Source of the DNA: Phytoseiulus persimilis
Taxonomy: Eukaryota > Arthropoda > Arachnida > Mesostigmata > Phytoseiidae
Direction of reading: 5' to 3'
Assembly: GCA_037576195.1 (NCBI GenBank)
Contig: CM075101.1
Coordinates: 37,882,001 to 37,946,000 of the forward strand
DNA: 64,000 nt
Shown here: piece after piece, positions 36,900 through 49,049 of the stretch
Position numbering within the stretch: position 1 is the first letter of the stretch
Layout of the letters: every line of letters starts with the position of its first letter
Position numbers and translations under genes: made by a program
The notes under the pieces: generated by a model
The model's database searches: none
Told to the model about the DNA's origin: nothing
The model's input: the letters and a program-made list of their open reading frames with translations, nothing else

Positions 36900-37807
36900 A
36901 GCCGAACAAAATCGTGCTCACGGTGAAGTCCTAACAACCTAGCTTCAACGAGTTGTGGAATTTTTTTCGTTGTCCGTTTCGTCTGTCTTGAGCAACACCT
37001 CTGTGGCTGCTCAAGGGGACCGCGTGCATGACTCGCTCCGAACCTCTGCTGCCGACGTCCGCTCTTTCAATGACGCAATCTCGACATGATCAGAAAGTCT
37101 GCATCCGCTCATGCCGACGTTGATACAAGATTAAGGACGGAATTCTTCGTGAGCGCGGAAACGATAACGTACGTTCCTGAAACGTTCCTCGTTGACCTCG
37201 GCAGCTTCAACTTCACTTGCGCTCAGTTGGCTTCGGGTCCACCGCGGCGACATCTAGAGAGGGGCTGACGAGAGATTTTTCTAGCATGGTCTGATTTATT
37301 GTGTCGCTTCTCGGTAGAAATTCGAGCGAAAAACCGGGACAGATGGAGATAACATTCAAGAATAGCCGGATCGTCGGCCCAGGTCTCAAGTTCGAAACAC
37401 CGAGCGAGAAACCAAAGGGTGACCGCGCTCCCGACAGAAAAAACCGCGGACAACCTATCGCGACCTCGCGAACCCTGGGTGCCGGCCTCGTTACGTGACT
37501 CGTCCAGCCACAAAGGAACCGCTCGAAGTCTTGAATATCAGCTGTTTGACTTGCACGGGTTCCAGCGCATCTTCTGTGGTCGCTGCATCTTTTGATGAAA
37601 CCTCGCACTCGACTCCTCTCCGCAAGGATCCATCAGGATGAAAGATCGCGAGGCCGCTGTTTCAGTTGGTGATCGCATGAGAACGCATTTGCACGTTATC
37701 AGGAGATGTCATCGGAAGATGAGAGCTTGCCTGGACCCCACGTTTCCATATTCACCTTGCCGAATCTACCTTTGACGTGGTTGAATATCCTCCATTGTGA
37801 CTGAAAG

Positions 37808-38713
37808 ATGCTGGATGACGAAAATAGCTCTTTCCAATGGTCTCTACGATTTTGCGGTCTGTTGGAATTAATCCCCCACCGCTGCACGAACCGCGTAGAG
37901 GGCAAGTTCCAGTCCGAATCGACATTTTACGAGACAGCCTTTTGTTGCATTTGTCCGCACTCGACACAGTATGACATATTGTTTGCGCGAACCTTTCATG
38001 AAACAACCTATTCATTCATTGAGGAACAGCTCCACGGACGGTTTGATGGCCTCATAGATAGTATTGTCGAGATCCGAACTCATGTTGTCGAATCGGATCC
38101 ACCTGTTGACAGCCTGCGCACGCACGAGAGTTCGTTGCAGCGACAGCATCCCCAACGAATCGTTTCGTCACAGACGCAAAAACCACTCATGTTGGCGTCA
38201 CATCGAACTGACGGCGTAGTATGGAAAATATTTCGATGATGGAAGAAAGCGCAACTAAAGGCGACATCGGTTCCTCGCGACGATTCCCAGCCGTTTCGCC
38301 GAAATCTTCAATGCGCATTTTTCCAAGCGATGGGCCTGGGAGAGTTCCAATCGTTCGTAATCCAGTGGGAATCCGTTCCGTCGATGAAAGTACGGCACGC
38401 CCTTCGAGGAGACCGCTTCATCGCCGCAGTTCCCGATGGGGAACCTCAGTCGCTAATCGAGGGAATCCCACGACTCAACTTTCCGAAGTTTGACATCGAG
38501 CCTTCGAGGCTGCCCTCGGAGGTAACGACAAACGGTCGATGTCCGTCAGTGGATTCGAATTCCCGTCACAGGGAGAATTTTCACATTCTGTGCCGATACA
38601 AGATCGATCTGAGTCACGACGAAAATCGGGTTGTTGCCTCGAACGACCCATGGCCCGAGTTTCCACGGCAACGACTTAGAACGACAGTCCATTATTCTAT
38701 CGAGCTGCAGTAA
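37808..38713 (+). CDS. Two-exon candidate, 276 residues, unknown function
   Basis: Exons 37808-38215 and 38291-38713 share one frame separated by a 75-base segment that starts GTAGTA, ends CGATTCCCAG and contains the only in-frame stop (TGA at 38237). Spliced, this gives 276 residues from an ATG to a stop. The first exon has FQWSLRFCGLLELIPHRC near its start and FIEEQLHGRFDGLIDSI further on; the second has FQSFVIQWESVPSMK and FIAAVPDGEPQSLIEGIPRL. There is no membrane span. The first-exon text is loosely like loops of arthropod gustatory receptors, but the membrane helices are missing, so I would not name it. If the segment is not an intron, the locus is a pseudogene with one stop. Confidence 0.4.
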
Positions 38714-38918
38714 AGAGTTGCGTCGCATTCACATGGCTCACAGTTGGCCGTTTCCCGTGACGTGTTATGATGACACCGCAGCAGCGGCCTTAATTGCATC
38801 AGATCGGTCCTAGACGATGTGAATGCGAAATGCTCAGCTCCTCGGGCTGGTGCGCCGTTCCTAACAGACGCAGTCGCTTGCATGTCCTTTCATCGGAAAG
38901 TCATTGCTCCACCGGTAG

Positions 38919-39257
38919 TCCGGGAGGGAGTCTTCGAGTCGCCGAGGGATTATCGCGGAGCTGCCGGTTGTCATCGAGCTAAAGAGAACGATCGAACTTG
39001 GAGCTGATGTTGATTTTCCATCGACGTCCGAGCTCCCGGTCTGGGAAACAGAGCAGAGCGAAGTGCACTCATGGACCGGAAAGGTGGAAGATAGCGGGCC
39101 ACAGCAGCAACCGCATCGAGAATCCGGTAGGTCGGTCGAAGCCCCGGGTATCAATCGAATGTTGCGTCACACTGACACCGTTGCTCCTTTCTTTAGACAC
39201 GAAACGCCCATCAATACATTCCCTAATCTTTCGGCAGAGACGGAGCTCTTTCCCTAG
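38919..39257 (+). CDS. Open exon candidate, unknown product
   Basis: A 112-codon frame without an obvious start runs from just after a TAG at 38916 to a stop at 39255-39257. It includes IIAELPVVIELKRTIELGAD and ends ETPINTFPNLSAETELFP. It lies on the same strand as, and 200 bases after, the 37.8-38.7 kb candidate, and could be a later exon of it or of another gene. No splice junction linking them was settled. The ELGADVDFPS stretch recalls an ankyrin-type loop but one fragment is not enough to call the repeat. Confidence 0.25.
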   Translation, partial: SGRESSSRRGIIAELPVVIELKRTIELGADVDFPSTSELPVWETEQSEVHSWTGKVEDSGPQQQPHRESGRSVEAPGINRMLRHTDTVAPFFRHETPINTFPNLSAETELFP

Positions 39258-39584
39258 AGAGACAAGGCCCACTTGACTCGAGTCCCACAAGTGTAGGAAC
39301 TCGCTGACTTCAGCGTCGTTTTTTCGCTGAGGCCTTGGTCAATCGATCAATCATGGTTTCATTCAATCAATCCACCCCTGAGCTAGTGCAGGTCTTCGAG
39401 AATAAGAAAAAACACACGAAGACAGTCGGGCGGGGATTTTTTTTTCCTCTCGAGAACACGATCCGTTTGTTTGTTGTCGGTCTCATGTTGAGACAATCCA
39501 TGAGCATTAAACAACGGCTATTCGACGTCAATGCTAAGCACCTCATTACAGCACGTTGTGGGCTCTGTCTCACAGCCGCACAAC

Positions 39585-39764
39585 ATGGCAGAGGAGACGA
39601 GCGAAAAAAAAAAACGGCAAGACTTTACTGAGGCGCCCCTCTGGACCATGTATAACCCGTGGATAGACAGCGGACTTGAGATCGCTGGTCAGCTGAAATA
39701 CAAACTTGAGTGGATTGCTAGGCATGCATGCATGCTTGTTCTTCGAACATCCGTCTCGAGTTAG
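39585..39764 (+). CDS. Short ORF, possible first exon
   Basis: An ATG in good context (CACAACATGG) opens a 59-residue frame with an acidic-basic start (MAEETSEKKKRQDF) followed by APLWTMYNPWIDSGLEIAGQ and LKYKLEW. The stop follows at 39762. No clear donor was found before it, so it may be a complete micro-protein or the read-through of a first exon. A run of eleven A residues codes the lysines. Family not recognised. Confidence 0.3.
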   Translation: MAEETSEKKKRQDFTEAPLWTMYNPWIDSGLEIAGQLKYKLEWIARHACMLVLRTSVSS

Positions 39765-39840
39765 AGGTCAAGCCTCTGTCAGCAAGTTATTCGATGGTAT
39801 CTAGCTTCGCAATGGGTGTATTTCAATATTGTTTACTTAC

Positions 39841-40069
39841 GTTCTGATGACGGCACCCCGTCGTTCTGTCGTCTGGGATCAGAGACGAGACTAGCGGGGA
39901 GAAAAGCGATCTGTTGAGTGAACAGGTCTACGCTCAATCCAGATCTCCGCGCAGATAATGACAACGACCATTTGCTGTATCCCAATAGACAAGCTGATCT
40001 TGTCTCAACGAACCAATTACGACGTTGATCGTGATCTTTCCAATTCTGAACACTGTTTTCACACCGCAC
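39841..40069 (-). CDS. Candidate minus-strand exon
   Basis: A minus-strand frame ending DLFTQQIAFLPASLVSDPRR...GVPSSE runs into a perfect donor (GAAC|GTAAGT, intron beginning at 39840 and going left). A likely acceptor (TATTGGGATACAG) lies upstream near 39990, which would shorten the exon. Product unknown. A plus-strand candidate (39585-39764) sits in the region the intron would cross. Confidence 0.25.
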
Positions 40070-41998
40070 ACTCAGAACGAGTAGATGGACTACTGACGTC
40101 TAGGTCCTTGGCCGCTCACAGAACCTTGAATTTTGAGATTTTCACTTATGTTTCTGATCATGTCCGTTTCCGATGAAAACCGTCGAAAGTTCCGGCGACC
40201 CCCTGCGGCGAGAGCTTGGTTGTCTGAAATTTTCATGTCAATCTCACGTTAACGTCAGAATCAGAGCTTCCGAGTTCGCTTCTTTCTCAGTATGACGATA
40301 GATTCTGCTAATTTCGTCTCCCAAAGCGTCGCGTTAGGGTCTCCTCATTCATGAGGTCATCTCGTTCCAATGTCTGATAACCCAGAGCTCATTTGCGGGG
40401 GTGTAGTGACCCGGTCAGGTCGCGGAGGGCTCACTCGCTGGGCCAGCGGTCGGAACGTTTTGAGAATCGAGACATTCTGGTGGGGACCGGCTCATGAATG
40501 TCTCATTGAGAATGCGCCACATAACGAAGGTATCCGGTCTATCGTATGTCACTCATTGTTTTGGCAAATTAGCGGAATTACTCTCGGACTCTCATAACTC
40601 TTTCGGAATTCGAGAAGCTCATCATAAGCCTCTGCAACAAGGGTCTGCCCGTGGCAGCGGAGAGAGAATGCGCAAAGGCATTTTTGGCATACCTCAGCTC
40701 CTCGTGAATCAGCTGCGGAACCGTTCTAGGAGATGCATTCGACCTCACCCTTCCATAATCTTGTTCACATCTCTGATTTCCTCCATCTCCTTCAGCTGGA
40801 GTCAGTCATGAAAGCACATTGGCCCGCCAGAGCGGTGCAGTAACTTCAGATCGGTAAATGTTCCAGTCTGCTGGTGGTTTCAGGTGAAGAATAGTCATAG
40901 CGGAGGCGAAACTCAGGATCCGGCTCGTTCCGAGATGTCAGAATCATGGTCGAAACCACCTGCAGTGTGAGCTTCGATTCTGAAATGATGCCGAGCTGAA
41001 GCTCGCAGTGTGCTTGAAATACTCCTGAGATGAAACTATGCAAAGACTCGAAAGTTTGCCGAACTGGAAATGCGGAACGAGGCGAAATCACGGCTCAAAT
41101 CGGGTAGAGGCTGGCACGCATCAGAGGAAGCACTCCAAACCGAAACAGAGTGCTCTGCCGAGAGACAGTTAGCAGCTCCTGGCTTATCTAATCGTCGGGA
41201 CCAGGGTATATTCCGAGTGAAAGCTCGGAGCTCGTTCGACTTCGCGGAACGGAACAGATTTATTGTGGTTCTTGCAGTTGTAGTGGGTAGAGTTATAGTC
41301 GACGAAGAATCCATTTTCTCGTGCATTCTTTCGGTCGAAGGGCGGATTGCGTTCTTGGTAGCAGCGTCTTGAGAGTCTTTCTGACTTCGAAGTCTGCGCG
41401 TAGACCCTTCAGCCGAAGGAGGCGACTCGGCGAGGTCTCCCAAGCCGTGCTCCGTGCGGTCTGGGTGACCCCTATATAGATCGGGAACGCCCATATTTAA
41501 CATTATCCGGCTTAACGTTGACGGATCTCCGTCTGGTGATTCGAACTTCCCTCGGCACCAGAGCGATCGGAGCCAGTAGACCAGTAGTCGACCGACGAGT
41601 CGAGAAATATGCGACCGGGTGGCACTGCTCCTGGGCGTTTGGGTGCGCGCTCACCTCGAGCACAGTGTTCAGAGTCTCTTCACGGAAACAAGTTTTCAAT
41701 GAGTTCGGCCCGTCAGACTCCGGGGACGGATTCGTCACGGCACGGCTTCGAACGCTGCGGCTTCCGCCCTCCGCGGACTTTTCACCTCAGCGAGCGTCTT
41801 CCGCTGTCAGCGGACTGCATTGAATCACGAATTTCAGAGAATTCTTCAAATCTCGTCTAATAATGTATCAATTGTTCATTGTTCGGCGAATCCAGTGATC
41901 CAGGAGCTGTAAAACCGCGAGAGTTCCGACCCCGTAACGGCCCGGCCCGTGGGATCCCGGCTCTGCTCGAAAGCCCGCCCGCCACCACCAGCGGTAGA

Positions 41999-42190
41999 AT
42001 GGAGCCCGAGAAGAGAGTTAGCAAACCGAGCCGCGGCTCTAGCAGGAAGCTGTTAGTGCAGTGCGCATTGTGCCTAAGAATGACGACTCACAGGAGTGAC
42101 TCTGGAGGCGCGATTGAATGTCTCTATTGTGCTGCATTGAATCGGTTTGAAATGCGTAAAATGAACGACTTGCCCCCTCCGAGGCTATGA
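41999..42190 (+). CDS. 63-residue CxxC...CxxC zinc-ribbon-like protein
   Basis: Small ORF with start context GTAGAATGG. The basic N-terminus (KRVSKPSRGSSRK) is followed by QCALCLRMTTHRSDSGG and then IECLYCAALNRF: two CxxC knuckles 15 residues apart, the usual layout of a single zinc ribbon, with a GA-hydrophobic-xC approach to the second pair as in LSD1-type fingers. It ends in a proline-rich DLPPPRL tail. The frame stays open 40 codons upstream, but that part is low-complexity. No neighbouring gene helps to place its role; function unknown. A chance ORF cannot be excluded. Confidence 0.35.
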   Translation: MEPEKRVSKPSRGSSRKLLVQCALCLRMTTHRSDSGGAIECLYCAALNRFEMRKMNDLPPPRL

Positions 42191-43278
42191 GAGTACTCAA
42201 TGCGCATAAGAGACTGCTTCGGCTTCCCCTCTCTATTGGTGCGTGAGTCTTTCGTGTTGATTGTCCGTCTAAAAGATCTGTTTGTTTGCCCACTCGCATG
42301 CATACATGTCGAGCAGAGAACGTTTGTCTACAGATGTACAATGAGAGGGTCTCGCACATAATTCAGGAGAAGAAAACACAAAATCCGCTGGAGTTCTAGT
42401 TGTGGCACCACTGCTCTTTTCCCCGACGCCGCGGCTGCCGCTATTTGCACGAGTACTGGGAAGTCGATGTTTGCAGTGGCTGCTGTATTCTATTTAGCAT
42501 TCCGGTTTGTTTCGTCGGGTGCCAGTATTCTTCTTCACCGAGAGATTCCGACTGAAAAAAGTATCGCAGAAGTGAGCCAGAGCGATGAGCATAGAGCAAC
42601 ACTTTTTTTTCGAAGAGACAAACAATGTCGAACTTCCTCTCACTCGGTGAAAGTGAACCAATGTAAGCGATTCCAAGCACTTGAGATTTCGGGAGGGGAC
42701 GCGGCGTTCCGCTCGTGGCGAAATTCGAGAGGAGGAGGAGCGAGCTCGTGATGCAGGCACTACGGCACAACTGTGCTGCTCGCGTTGAGCTCGATGATAG
42801 CCCCGTGTCGTGCGGTGCCGATACACTTCGACTTTGAGCTCCCTTCGGAGGGTGGCCAACCGGACTCGACAGTGACTGTTGCCATGTCTCAGTTGCTGCG
42901 ATACATGTGTGCAGAACGTGTTCTGCCGATAGGAAGTCGTCCCATGCCGGGAGAAGAGCTGATTTCCCACCAGAGGAGACACTGCTGAGGCGATCATTCT
43001 TAGCGAGGAGGGCAAATCACGGAGCATCTTGTCTATCTGTGGGTTTGTGCTCCTTATGTAGCACTAAGTCGGAAGGAGCTTCCTCGGCCAGTCGATTGAG
43101 TCATCCCTTACTGAATTATGACGAACCGTCCAACAGCGGGTTGCAAAAGCAGGTTGCCCCTTCTCGAAGACTGGGTGACCACGATGAGAAAACAGATTGG
43201 CCTCCACGCAGACAACTACCGGTTGAGCCCAAATGGCTCAGTTGGGCGGTTGGACAGTCGGTCCGCGCATCTCTGCGT

Positions 43279-43315
43279 CTGTCTGTCGGTCGGTCGGTCG
43301 GGCCGTCTGTCTGCC
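43279..43315. promoter_or_regulatory. GTCTGTCGGTCGGTCGG cluster
   Basis: Tandem GTCT/CGGT tetranucleotides flanked by GGACAGTCGGTCC. Similar in style to the other putative start clusters; 0.6 kb downstream are open + strand frames (43487-43681 and 43921-44169) without splice support. Confidence 0.25.
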
Positions 43316-46300
43316 GGGATCCTCTGCGAGCGTGTCCTGCTGCGATGACGGCCCACGGCATCCTGTGGTGGTGAAGCCAGGGGCACCCCACCAATGACAG
43401 CAGCAGCGGCAAAAACAACGACAAGTGGGCTGGATGTACAGGAGAAGCAAAAATAGATCACCACCACAACTGCCCTCGCCACTCAGTTGGCCTGTTTCCT
43501 GGGAAAAGCATTTGCACGAATCGATAGAAGGCAACTCTCGACCGCGCTCGATACTCAATTCCCGAGTGACAACTTCCTCACAGCATTCATTCTCAGCTGC
43601 TTCGATGCAGCATTGAGCATGTTATTTGTAGATCAAGAGGGAGTTCCGGTTTTGGGGAACTGCGCGAGCCCCTCAGGCTGAACCAAACATGGGAAGATAT
43701 GGATGCTCGGAATCACGGAAAATTACTGAGCGCGGGCCGTCTATCCGTCGGAGGGAAAATTGTTTTTCGGGCTGAAATCATGAAGCCGGTTCAGTAAGTG
43801 CACGTGACCGTCTCGTCGGCGAGATCACTATGAACATGTTTTCTCTTCGTTCGGCCGCGAATCTTCTTCCCTCTCCCGATCAGCGAGCGGCTAGATCCCT
43901 GAACACTCGCTCAGTGTCGTTTGGTAAGCAAATCAGTCTCATCAGACGCGTGCGCCTCAGTCCTCTCCTTGGGTCGTCTGAAGTCCATCGATAACCAATC
44001 AAAGTCTTGCCGCAATGCCTCTGGTCGGGTCTTGTTAAGAGAGACTCGCATACTCGATTGGACAGTTTCGTTGTCGATCAGACATTATTTCAAATTGTTT
44101 AACTGCTCGACGCTGAACGAAATCCAGGATGTTGGACGAAATTGGTTCAAGTTTCTTCAGTGTCCATGAGTGCACCTTATACGCGTACAGACTGGAATTC
44201 CGTTTCTGTTCCTTTGGCGGCTCGTTGCTCTTTCTCTCTTTTCGGTTAAGGCTCAGCAGGTGTCGAATTTCATATCATTAGAAGCTCTCAAAGCAAGTTC
44301 GCAGCCTACGGTCCAATGGGATGCTTAGCAGGTTGGCTGAGAAAAGCAACGACTTAACCCACACCTACGGCTCGCGGCCGCCAGCCGACTGATAATGGCT
44401 TGAATAAAACGCCGTTCTAGATGATAATGCCCTCATTTCACACCTCTATTCTCAAGGTATTCGCGCGGCTGGATAGCGTCGGCCACTCCATCACAGTTAG
44501 CTTTGCTGCTCCGGGCGTGGTCAGGTTGGTTCTAGATCGATTTTACGCTTGTTCTCGGCGGCTGAATTAGTGTCCTAGTCGACCTCAACGAAGACCGGAT
44601 TGTCGCTGCTCGGACGGGATGTTCGAGTGGTCAGCGCGGCTCGTGGTTCCCGCGGGCGAATATTCGTTTGCGGAGGGTTTCGTGAACGGAGCGATTCGTG
44701 CACCGTGGGGGAGAGCCGCCGTGCGCAGATCCATTCGCTCGCCTCGCAGCGACCGGCCTACAAACATCGCGAATAACAACAACATCTGTCAAACTCTCTC
44801 GCGGAGCGTGGAGTTCATCAGCTTGCGAAATCGATTACCTATGATACTTGTCCCGTCCGGTTCCGTACCAGCGGTTGACCTTCCGAACTCGGACGGACGC
44901 GGCAGCTTGCAAGCGAGAATCGATTGCCAGAGCTGAACCTGCGGCTACGGCTCTTGAAAACGCAGAAGGCATTTCAAGACCTGAACAAACAAAGAGAGTG
45001 AGAACGATTAATTATTTGGTTCCGTCAGCAGCAGCGGATCCAGCTCGACTTTCGTTCCGCAAGTGATTACAGATGACGTGTTCAGAAAATTCCCCGAAAA
45101 CCTTCTCCGCAAATTACAGGACGGCCGGCTGTGTTCCCTTAAACAAACACACACGTTCGAATCCATTACCGAAAAAAATGACCGTAAGAGGATGCGATTG
45201 AGCACGGTTCGACGCTCGCGAAATCGGCGACCTAGCGATCGTCGAACGTCGAGTTCGCCACCCATTCGCGATTCGACTGAGTTGACAAACTAAGTTTCGG
45301 ATGGATTGGCAAATAAATCTCTGACAGCTCACATCAGGGTAGTCAGCAAAGAGACTCTAACGAGCAGCTGTCAGCGATGGAAAGGGACGGTGCCGGACTC
45401 GCGGTCGCTTGGACGGCGGTGCTCTGGAATTTCTCTGCGATGGTTTGCTTGGTTACTTCTAAACGTAGCTTCCAAGGAGTATGATTTAGCATATGGTTGT
45501 CTTTCGGAAGTATGCATCATGGCGTACTCGTTATCTCGCGGTGCCGTTCCCTCGACAAGAAACTGACCGTGTCGTCGTGGTCGTGTGGCGGTGCTTATCG
45601 GGCGCGAACGACGCATAAAAACACTTATCGCGTCGCATCTGTATTAAATCACTAACAGGGCGATTACCATCCCGTATCGATTCAAATGAAATCCTTCGCC
45701 GCGTCGAAGGTGATCGAACGGGACTCTTTCGGTCAGGTGGAGCGCTTGAGGCCTGACTGAAACTCCGAGGGTCAGAACGCTCGGAGCGCTTTACGTACGT
45801 CATCTCCGACAACGAGGTGTCTTTTGGCTGACACCGATTTTACCGTAGGCAAATGGGTTCTTGTGTAAACTTGTGAATAAATTGATTTAACGCGAAGTCT
45901 CGCCACGTTAATGAGTGGCTAGGTGCCGACGATCTTCGCGGCTTCGCTCTACCATGAAAACTGAAATCAATAGCCCAGTCAGCTAGATGCTGAAACACCT
46001 CTGAGCTTCGGACCTGGAGCCCGTTTTCACAGTTCGATTCAAAGCGAACAAAAGCCTCTCCCCACTTCCTCGATTGAAACATTTTCATTAACCTCGAGAG
46101 CCTCCCTCGCGGACTTAAGCCGCTTGTCCACATGACCACCGTCGCCGGCAACTAACGCTCAACAAAAGGTGCCCACATTAATCATCACACCCGAACCCAT
46201 CGCTCTTCTTGTGCAGTATCAGAAGCACCATTCACGGGATTCTCATCGATAATTCCACTTTCTCGATGGTGAAAACCCTTCTAAGTTCGCATGTATCTGC

Positions 46301-47705
46301 ATAAATCCACAGCGTTCTCAAGCACGTTGGGTGGGGAGCGATCGACAACAGTCAGCAATCTTCTCTGAATCGACGCGGAACGGATAGATCATGCTCGTCA
46401 AACAATCGGAGCACCTGTCTTGATTCGCTGAGCCTCGGATACACTCTCCGAACAGTTTTGATCCGTTCAGAGGAAACGGAAATGCTGGCAAAGCCAGGAA
46501 ATCGGATGCCACTCAAAGCAAAAGCCGCCTCGTTGTGTCAATTAGAACTTTTTGCCCCGGTACCGACTGGCCGCGACCTCTCCGTTGGGCTCGAGGTCGC
46601 GTGGAAACAAACTTTGACGGTGTTCACAGCCACGATGAACCGCCCTCAACCGATCGGCGCAGGAATCAGACTTTTCTCGAAACCTCACTTGTTCAGTTGA
46701 TTGAGCAATCGCAGCGGCTCCAAACGCCAGTGGCAAACTCATCTTCCAGCAGACAGTGTAATCTCAAGCCGATACCAAAGACTAAACATCGGCGCTGTGA
46801 CATTCCAAACAGTATTTTGGCAACAGAGATCCGAATAGGATTTCTTCAAAGAACAGCCGAGCTGCTGTGCGGTTTGATGGTGTCTATATATCTGAAACCA
46901 AGCATGCATCGTAATTCTCGATCTTTTCAACGGAATGACTTTGATCGCACTCGAGGCTGCGAGTTGCTAGAGTTCACAGTCTATTTTTCGTATTCGGCGC
47001 TCGGAGAAGGTCGAGGAGTGTGATCAATTCGATGCATTCGGTTGTTTCCTTTGATTTTCGAACGGACGCGACAGTTTCGTGTCACAGTTCGCCGTGGACT
47101 TTAGCATGCGTGGATTACACCAGCTCCACAACGACAACCATTCTTCTCAGAGTGTGTGTGAGTATCTCGAAGTGTGATGATTTATGAGACCGGAGTCTAT
47201 GAGAATGAGACGCAGCTTCCTGTGTATGAGCCAGAGAGCAGGTCGGAATCTAAGAGTCTCGTTAGTGTGTGGCATGTTCTTCACCTGCATTTCGATCAAT
47301 CTGAACTTCACGTAGCGTGAAACGAAGTGATGATATCGAGATGGCCATGGCAAGATAACTATTGCCACTTTCGAGTAGACTACTAAGACGTTCGCCCATT
47401 TTCCGTGGTCTTTCCGAGCATAAATCAGTGAGAAACTGTGAAAAAGCTTATTAGGCCCGAGGGAGAAGCCACGGAACCATGAATTCAATTTGCGTGTGGA
47501 GTTCTTCGATCGAAAGGCAGATAAGCTTCTTGTCAACTCGTAATCAACGATTCAAGCCCGGCGGGTGCCAATATTTTCGCGGTCACGGAGCTTGCTCTCA
47601 AGTCACGGCATCCGTAAACAGCGGTTTGAGTTCACGGCTCTCGTCGACCGGATGAGCTGGGTAAACTCGAGAAACCTGTAAGGCGATCCGGATATTTCCG
47701 CCGCT

Positions 47706-47730
47706 GGGGGGGGGGGGGGGGGGGGGAGGG
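47706..47730. repeat. Poly-G tract (21 G, then AGGG)
   Basis: Twenty-one consecutive G residues followed by AGGG on the + strand. Such a run can fold as a G-quadruplex and is prone to slippage and to assembly error. Confidence 0.9.
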
Positions 47731-48239
47731 TCCCTGAAGTCATCTGCCTCAAATATATGACCGCTGCCAAGACTCGAGAAAATCCTGTGTCGATTCGGAA
47801 GGATCAAGTTAGGGGAAATCTTTATGCTTGGGAGAGTCCCTCCGCGCAAAGCGGATAGTCGTGAAATTTCTTGCGCCAAACTGTTTTCTCTGAGGTCTCT
47901 AGCAATGGATCTCGACTGAATTCCGGAATTCGAACGACCGGATAGAGAAAACGCAGTTGGCTCTTCGGATCATTCCGCGTCATCTGTCTCATCGGTGGCG
48001 AAAGGAATCCCTCTCGTGATGTGTCACAAGAGGAAATCTCGTTGGGTTCTCATTAGCGGCGGAAGAATAATCCTGAGTTGCATAAATCTATCGTTTCGTA
48101 ACGAACGAGGAGACAAGTGGCTACCACCGATGCGCACCTGACTCACGGACTGTCTGACCATCCGTCAAAATGACAGAAGTGTTCCCGGTAACTGAAACTC
48201 GTACTCGGCGACATTTCTCGCCTACGTCACTCTCCGTCG

Positions 48240-48578
48240 ATGCCGCCGATGCTTTCGTTCTTCCTTCCCGAATTTCTACTTCGATGGCTCATCGTCGTTG
48301 TTTTATTGACGAGAATCGGAGACCCTCGCGATGAAAGTCTGCGAGTTCAGATCTTCATCGATGTATGCGAAGCTGTACACAGTGGTTTTCCTACTCTACG
48401 CGCGATATCAGCGTTGGGAAAATCGACACCATTCAAGTTTGTAGGAAAAATCGAAAACTTCCGAGACTCCCGGTCCAGACGGCATCTCTTTTCGTTTATC
48501 GTGAAAGTTTTCTCTTATTTCAAGTTCCTTTCTCGCTTCAAGAATGGAAGCTGTTTGCAAACATCTCCATGCACATAA
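48240..48578 (+). CDS. ORF with N-terminal hydrophobic signal/anchor
   Basis: Begins MPPMLSFFLPEFLLRWLIVV followed by VLLTRIG, a strong signal peptide or signal anchor, then a mixed-charge stretch (SLRVQIFIDVCEAVHSG) and a basic aromatic end. 112 residues. No family recognised. It may be the first coding exon of a secreted or membrane protein continuing into the frames at 48.6-49.05 kb. Confidence 0.25.
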   Translation: MPPMLSFFLPEFLLRWLIVVVLLTRIGDPRDESLRVQIFIDVCEAVHSGFPTLRAISALGKSTPFKFVGKIENFRDSRSRRHLFSFIVKVFSYFKFLSRFKNGSCLQTSPCT

Positions 48579-48581
48579 AAT

Positions 48582-48956
48582 GTGTTACGATGCTCAGCAG
48601 AGAGGCGCGTCACGTTCTTCGTTAGGGACGACCGAGCAGTCAGAGCGAGAGTCCTAGCGACAGGCAGCACACCGGATGATGAAAATGACAGTCGTTGTTT
48701 CAATGTTGACTCTACCTCTGTCCACAGAATCCATTCTAACCCGCAAATCAAAAAACAGATGCCCAACCCAAAAGTCTACTCTGAAATAAGAAACGAGCCG
48801 TATGAGAAGACTCTGCTCGTCGTTCCACTCGGCATGCAACCTACAGCACTAATTTTCCGCACATCGCCTACCGGTATCAACACTCAATACAACTTGGTCG
48901 CCTGCAGAGAACACCCGTTATGGTATCCTTCCCCGATAATTCCGAGGAACCCATAG
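48582..48956 (+). CDS. Candidate extracellular-type exon
   Basis: A 124-codon open frame whose second half reads KVYSEIRNEPYEKTLLVVPL and LIFRTSPTGINTQYNLVACR, with few low-complexity stretches. The listed start is a GTG, so the true beginning is probably an acceptor such as ATGCTCAGCAG near 48600. It follows a signal-anchor ORF on the same strand. Not identified. Confidence 0.25.
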   Translation: MLRCSAERRVTFFVRDDRAVRARVLATGSTPDDENDSRCFNVDSTSVHRIHSNPQIKKQMPNPKVYSEIRNEPYEKTLLVVPLGMQPTALIFRTSPTGINTQYNLVACREHPLWYPSPIIPRNP

Positions 48957-49000
48957 TTGGCAGTGAGGCTCAACGCTTCCATTGTTTTCTATCTTAACAG

Positions 49001-49049
49001 ACTTCAAAACGTCAACCAACGACTCTTCGAATTCGTTGCCCATCCTCAG
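49001..49049 (+). CDS. 49-base candidate micro-exon
   Basis: Bounded by a polypyrimidine acceptor (TTGTTTTCTATCTTAACAG) and a donor (CCTCAG|GTAGGA). The three frames are open (for example LQNVNQRLFEFVAHPQ or FKTSTNDSSNSLPIL). It lies 45 bases after the 48582-48956 frame on the same strand and could be its next exon if a donor inside that frame is used. Confidence 0.25.

Larger units (their letters stand above)
42191..48239. other. No supported gene
   Basis: Open + frames at 43487-43681, 43921-44169, 46458-46700 and 46535-47023 have balanced composition (43.5 kb includes FLTAFILSCFDAALSMLF, a possible membrane segment) but no start, splice or domain evidence. Confidence 0.4.
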
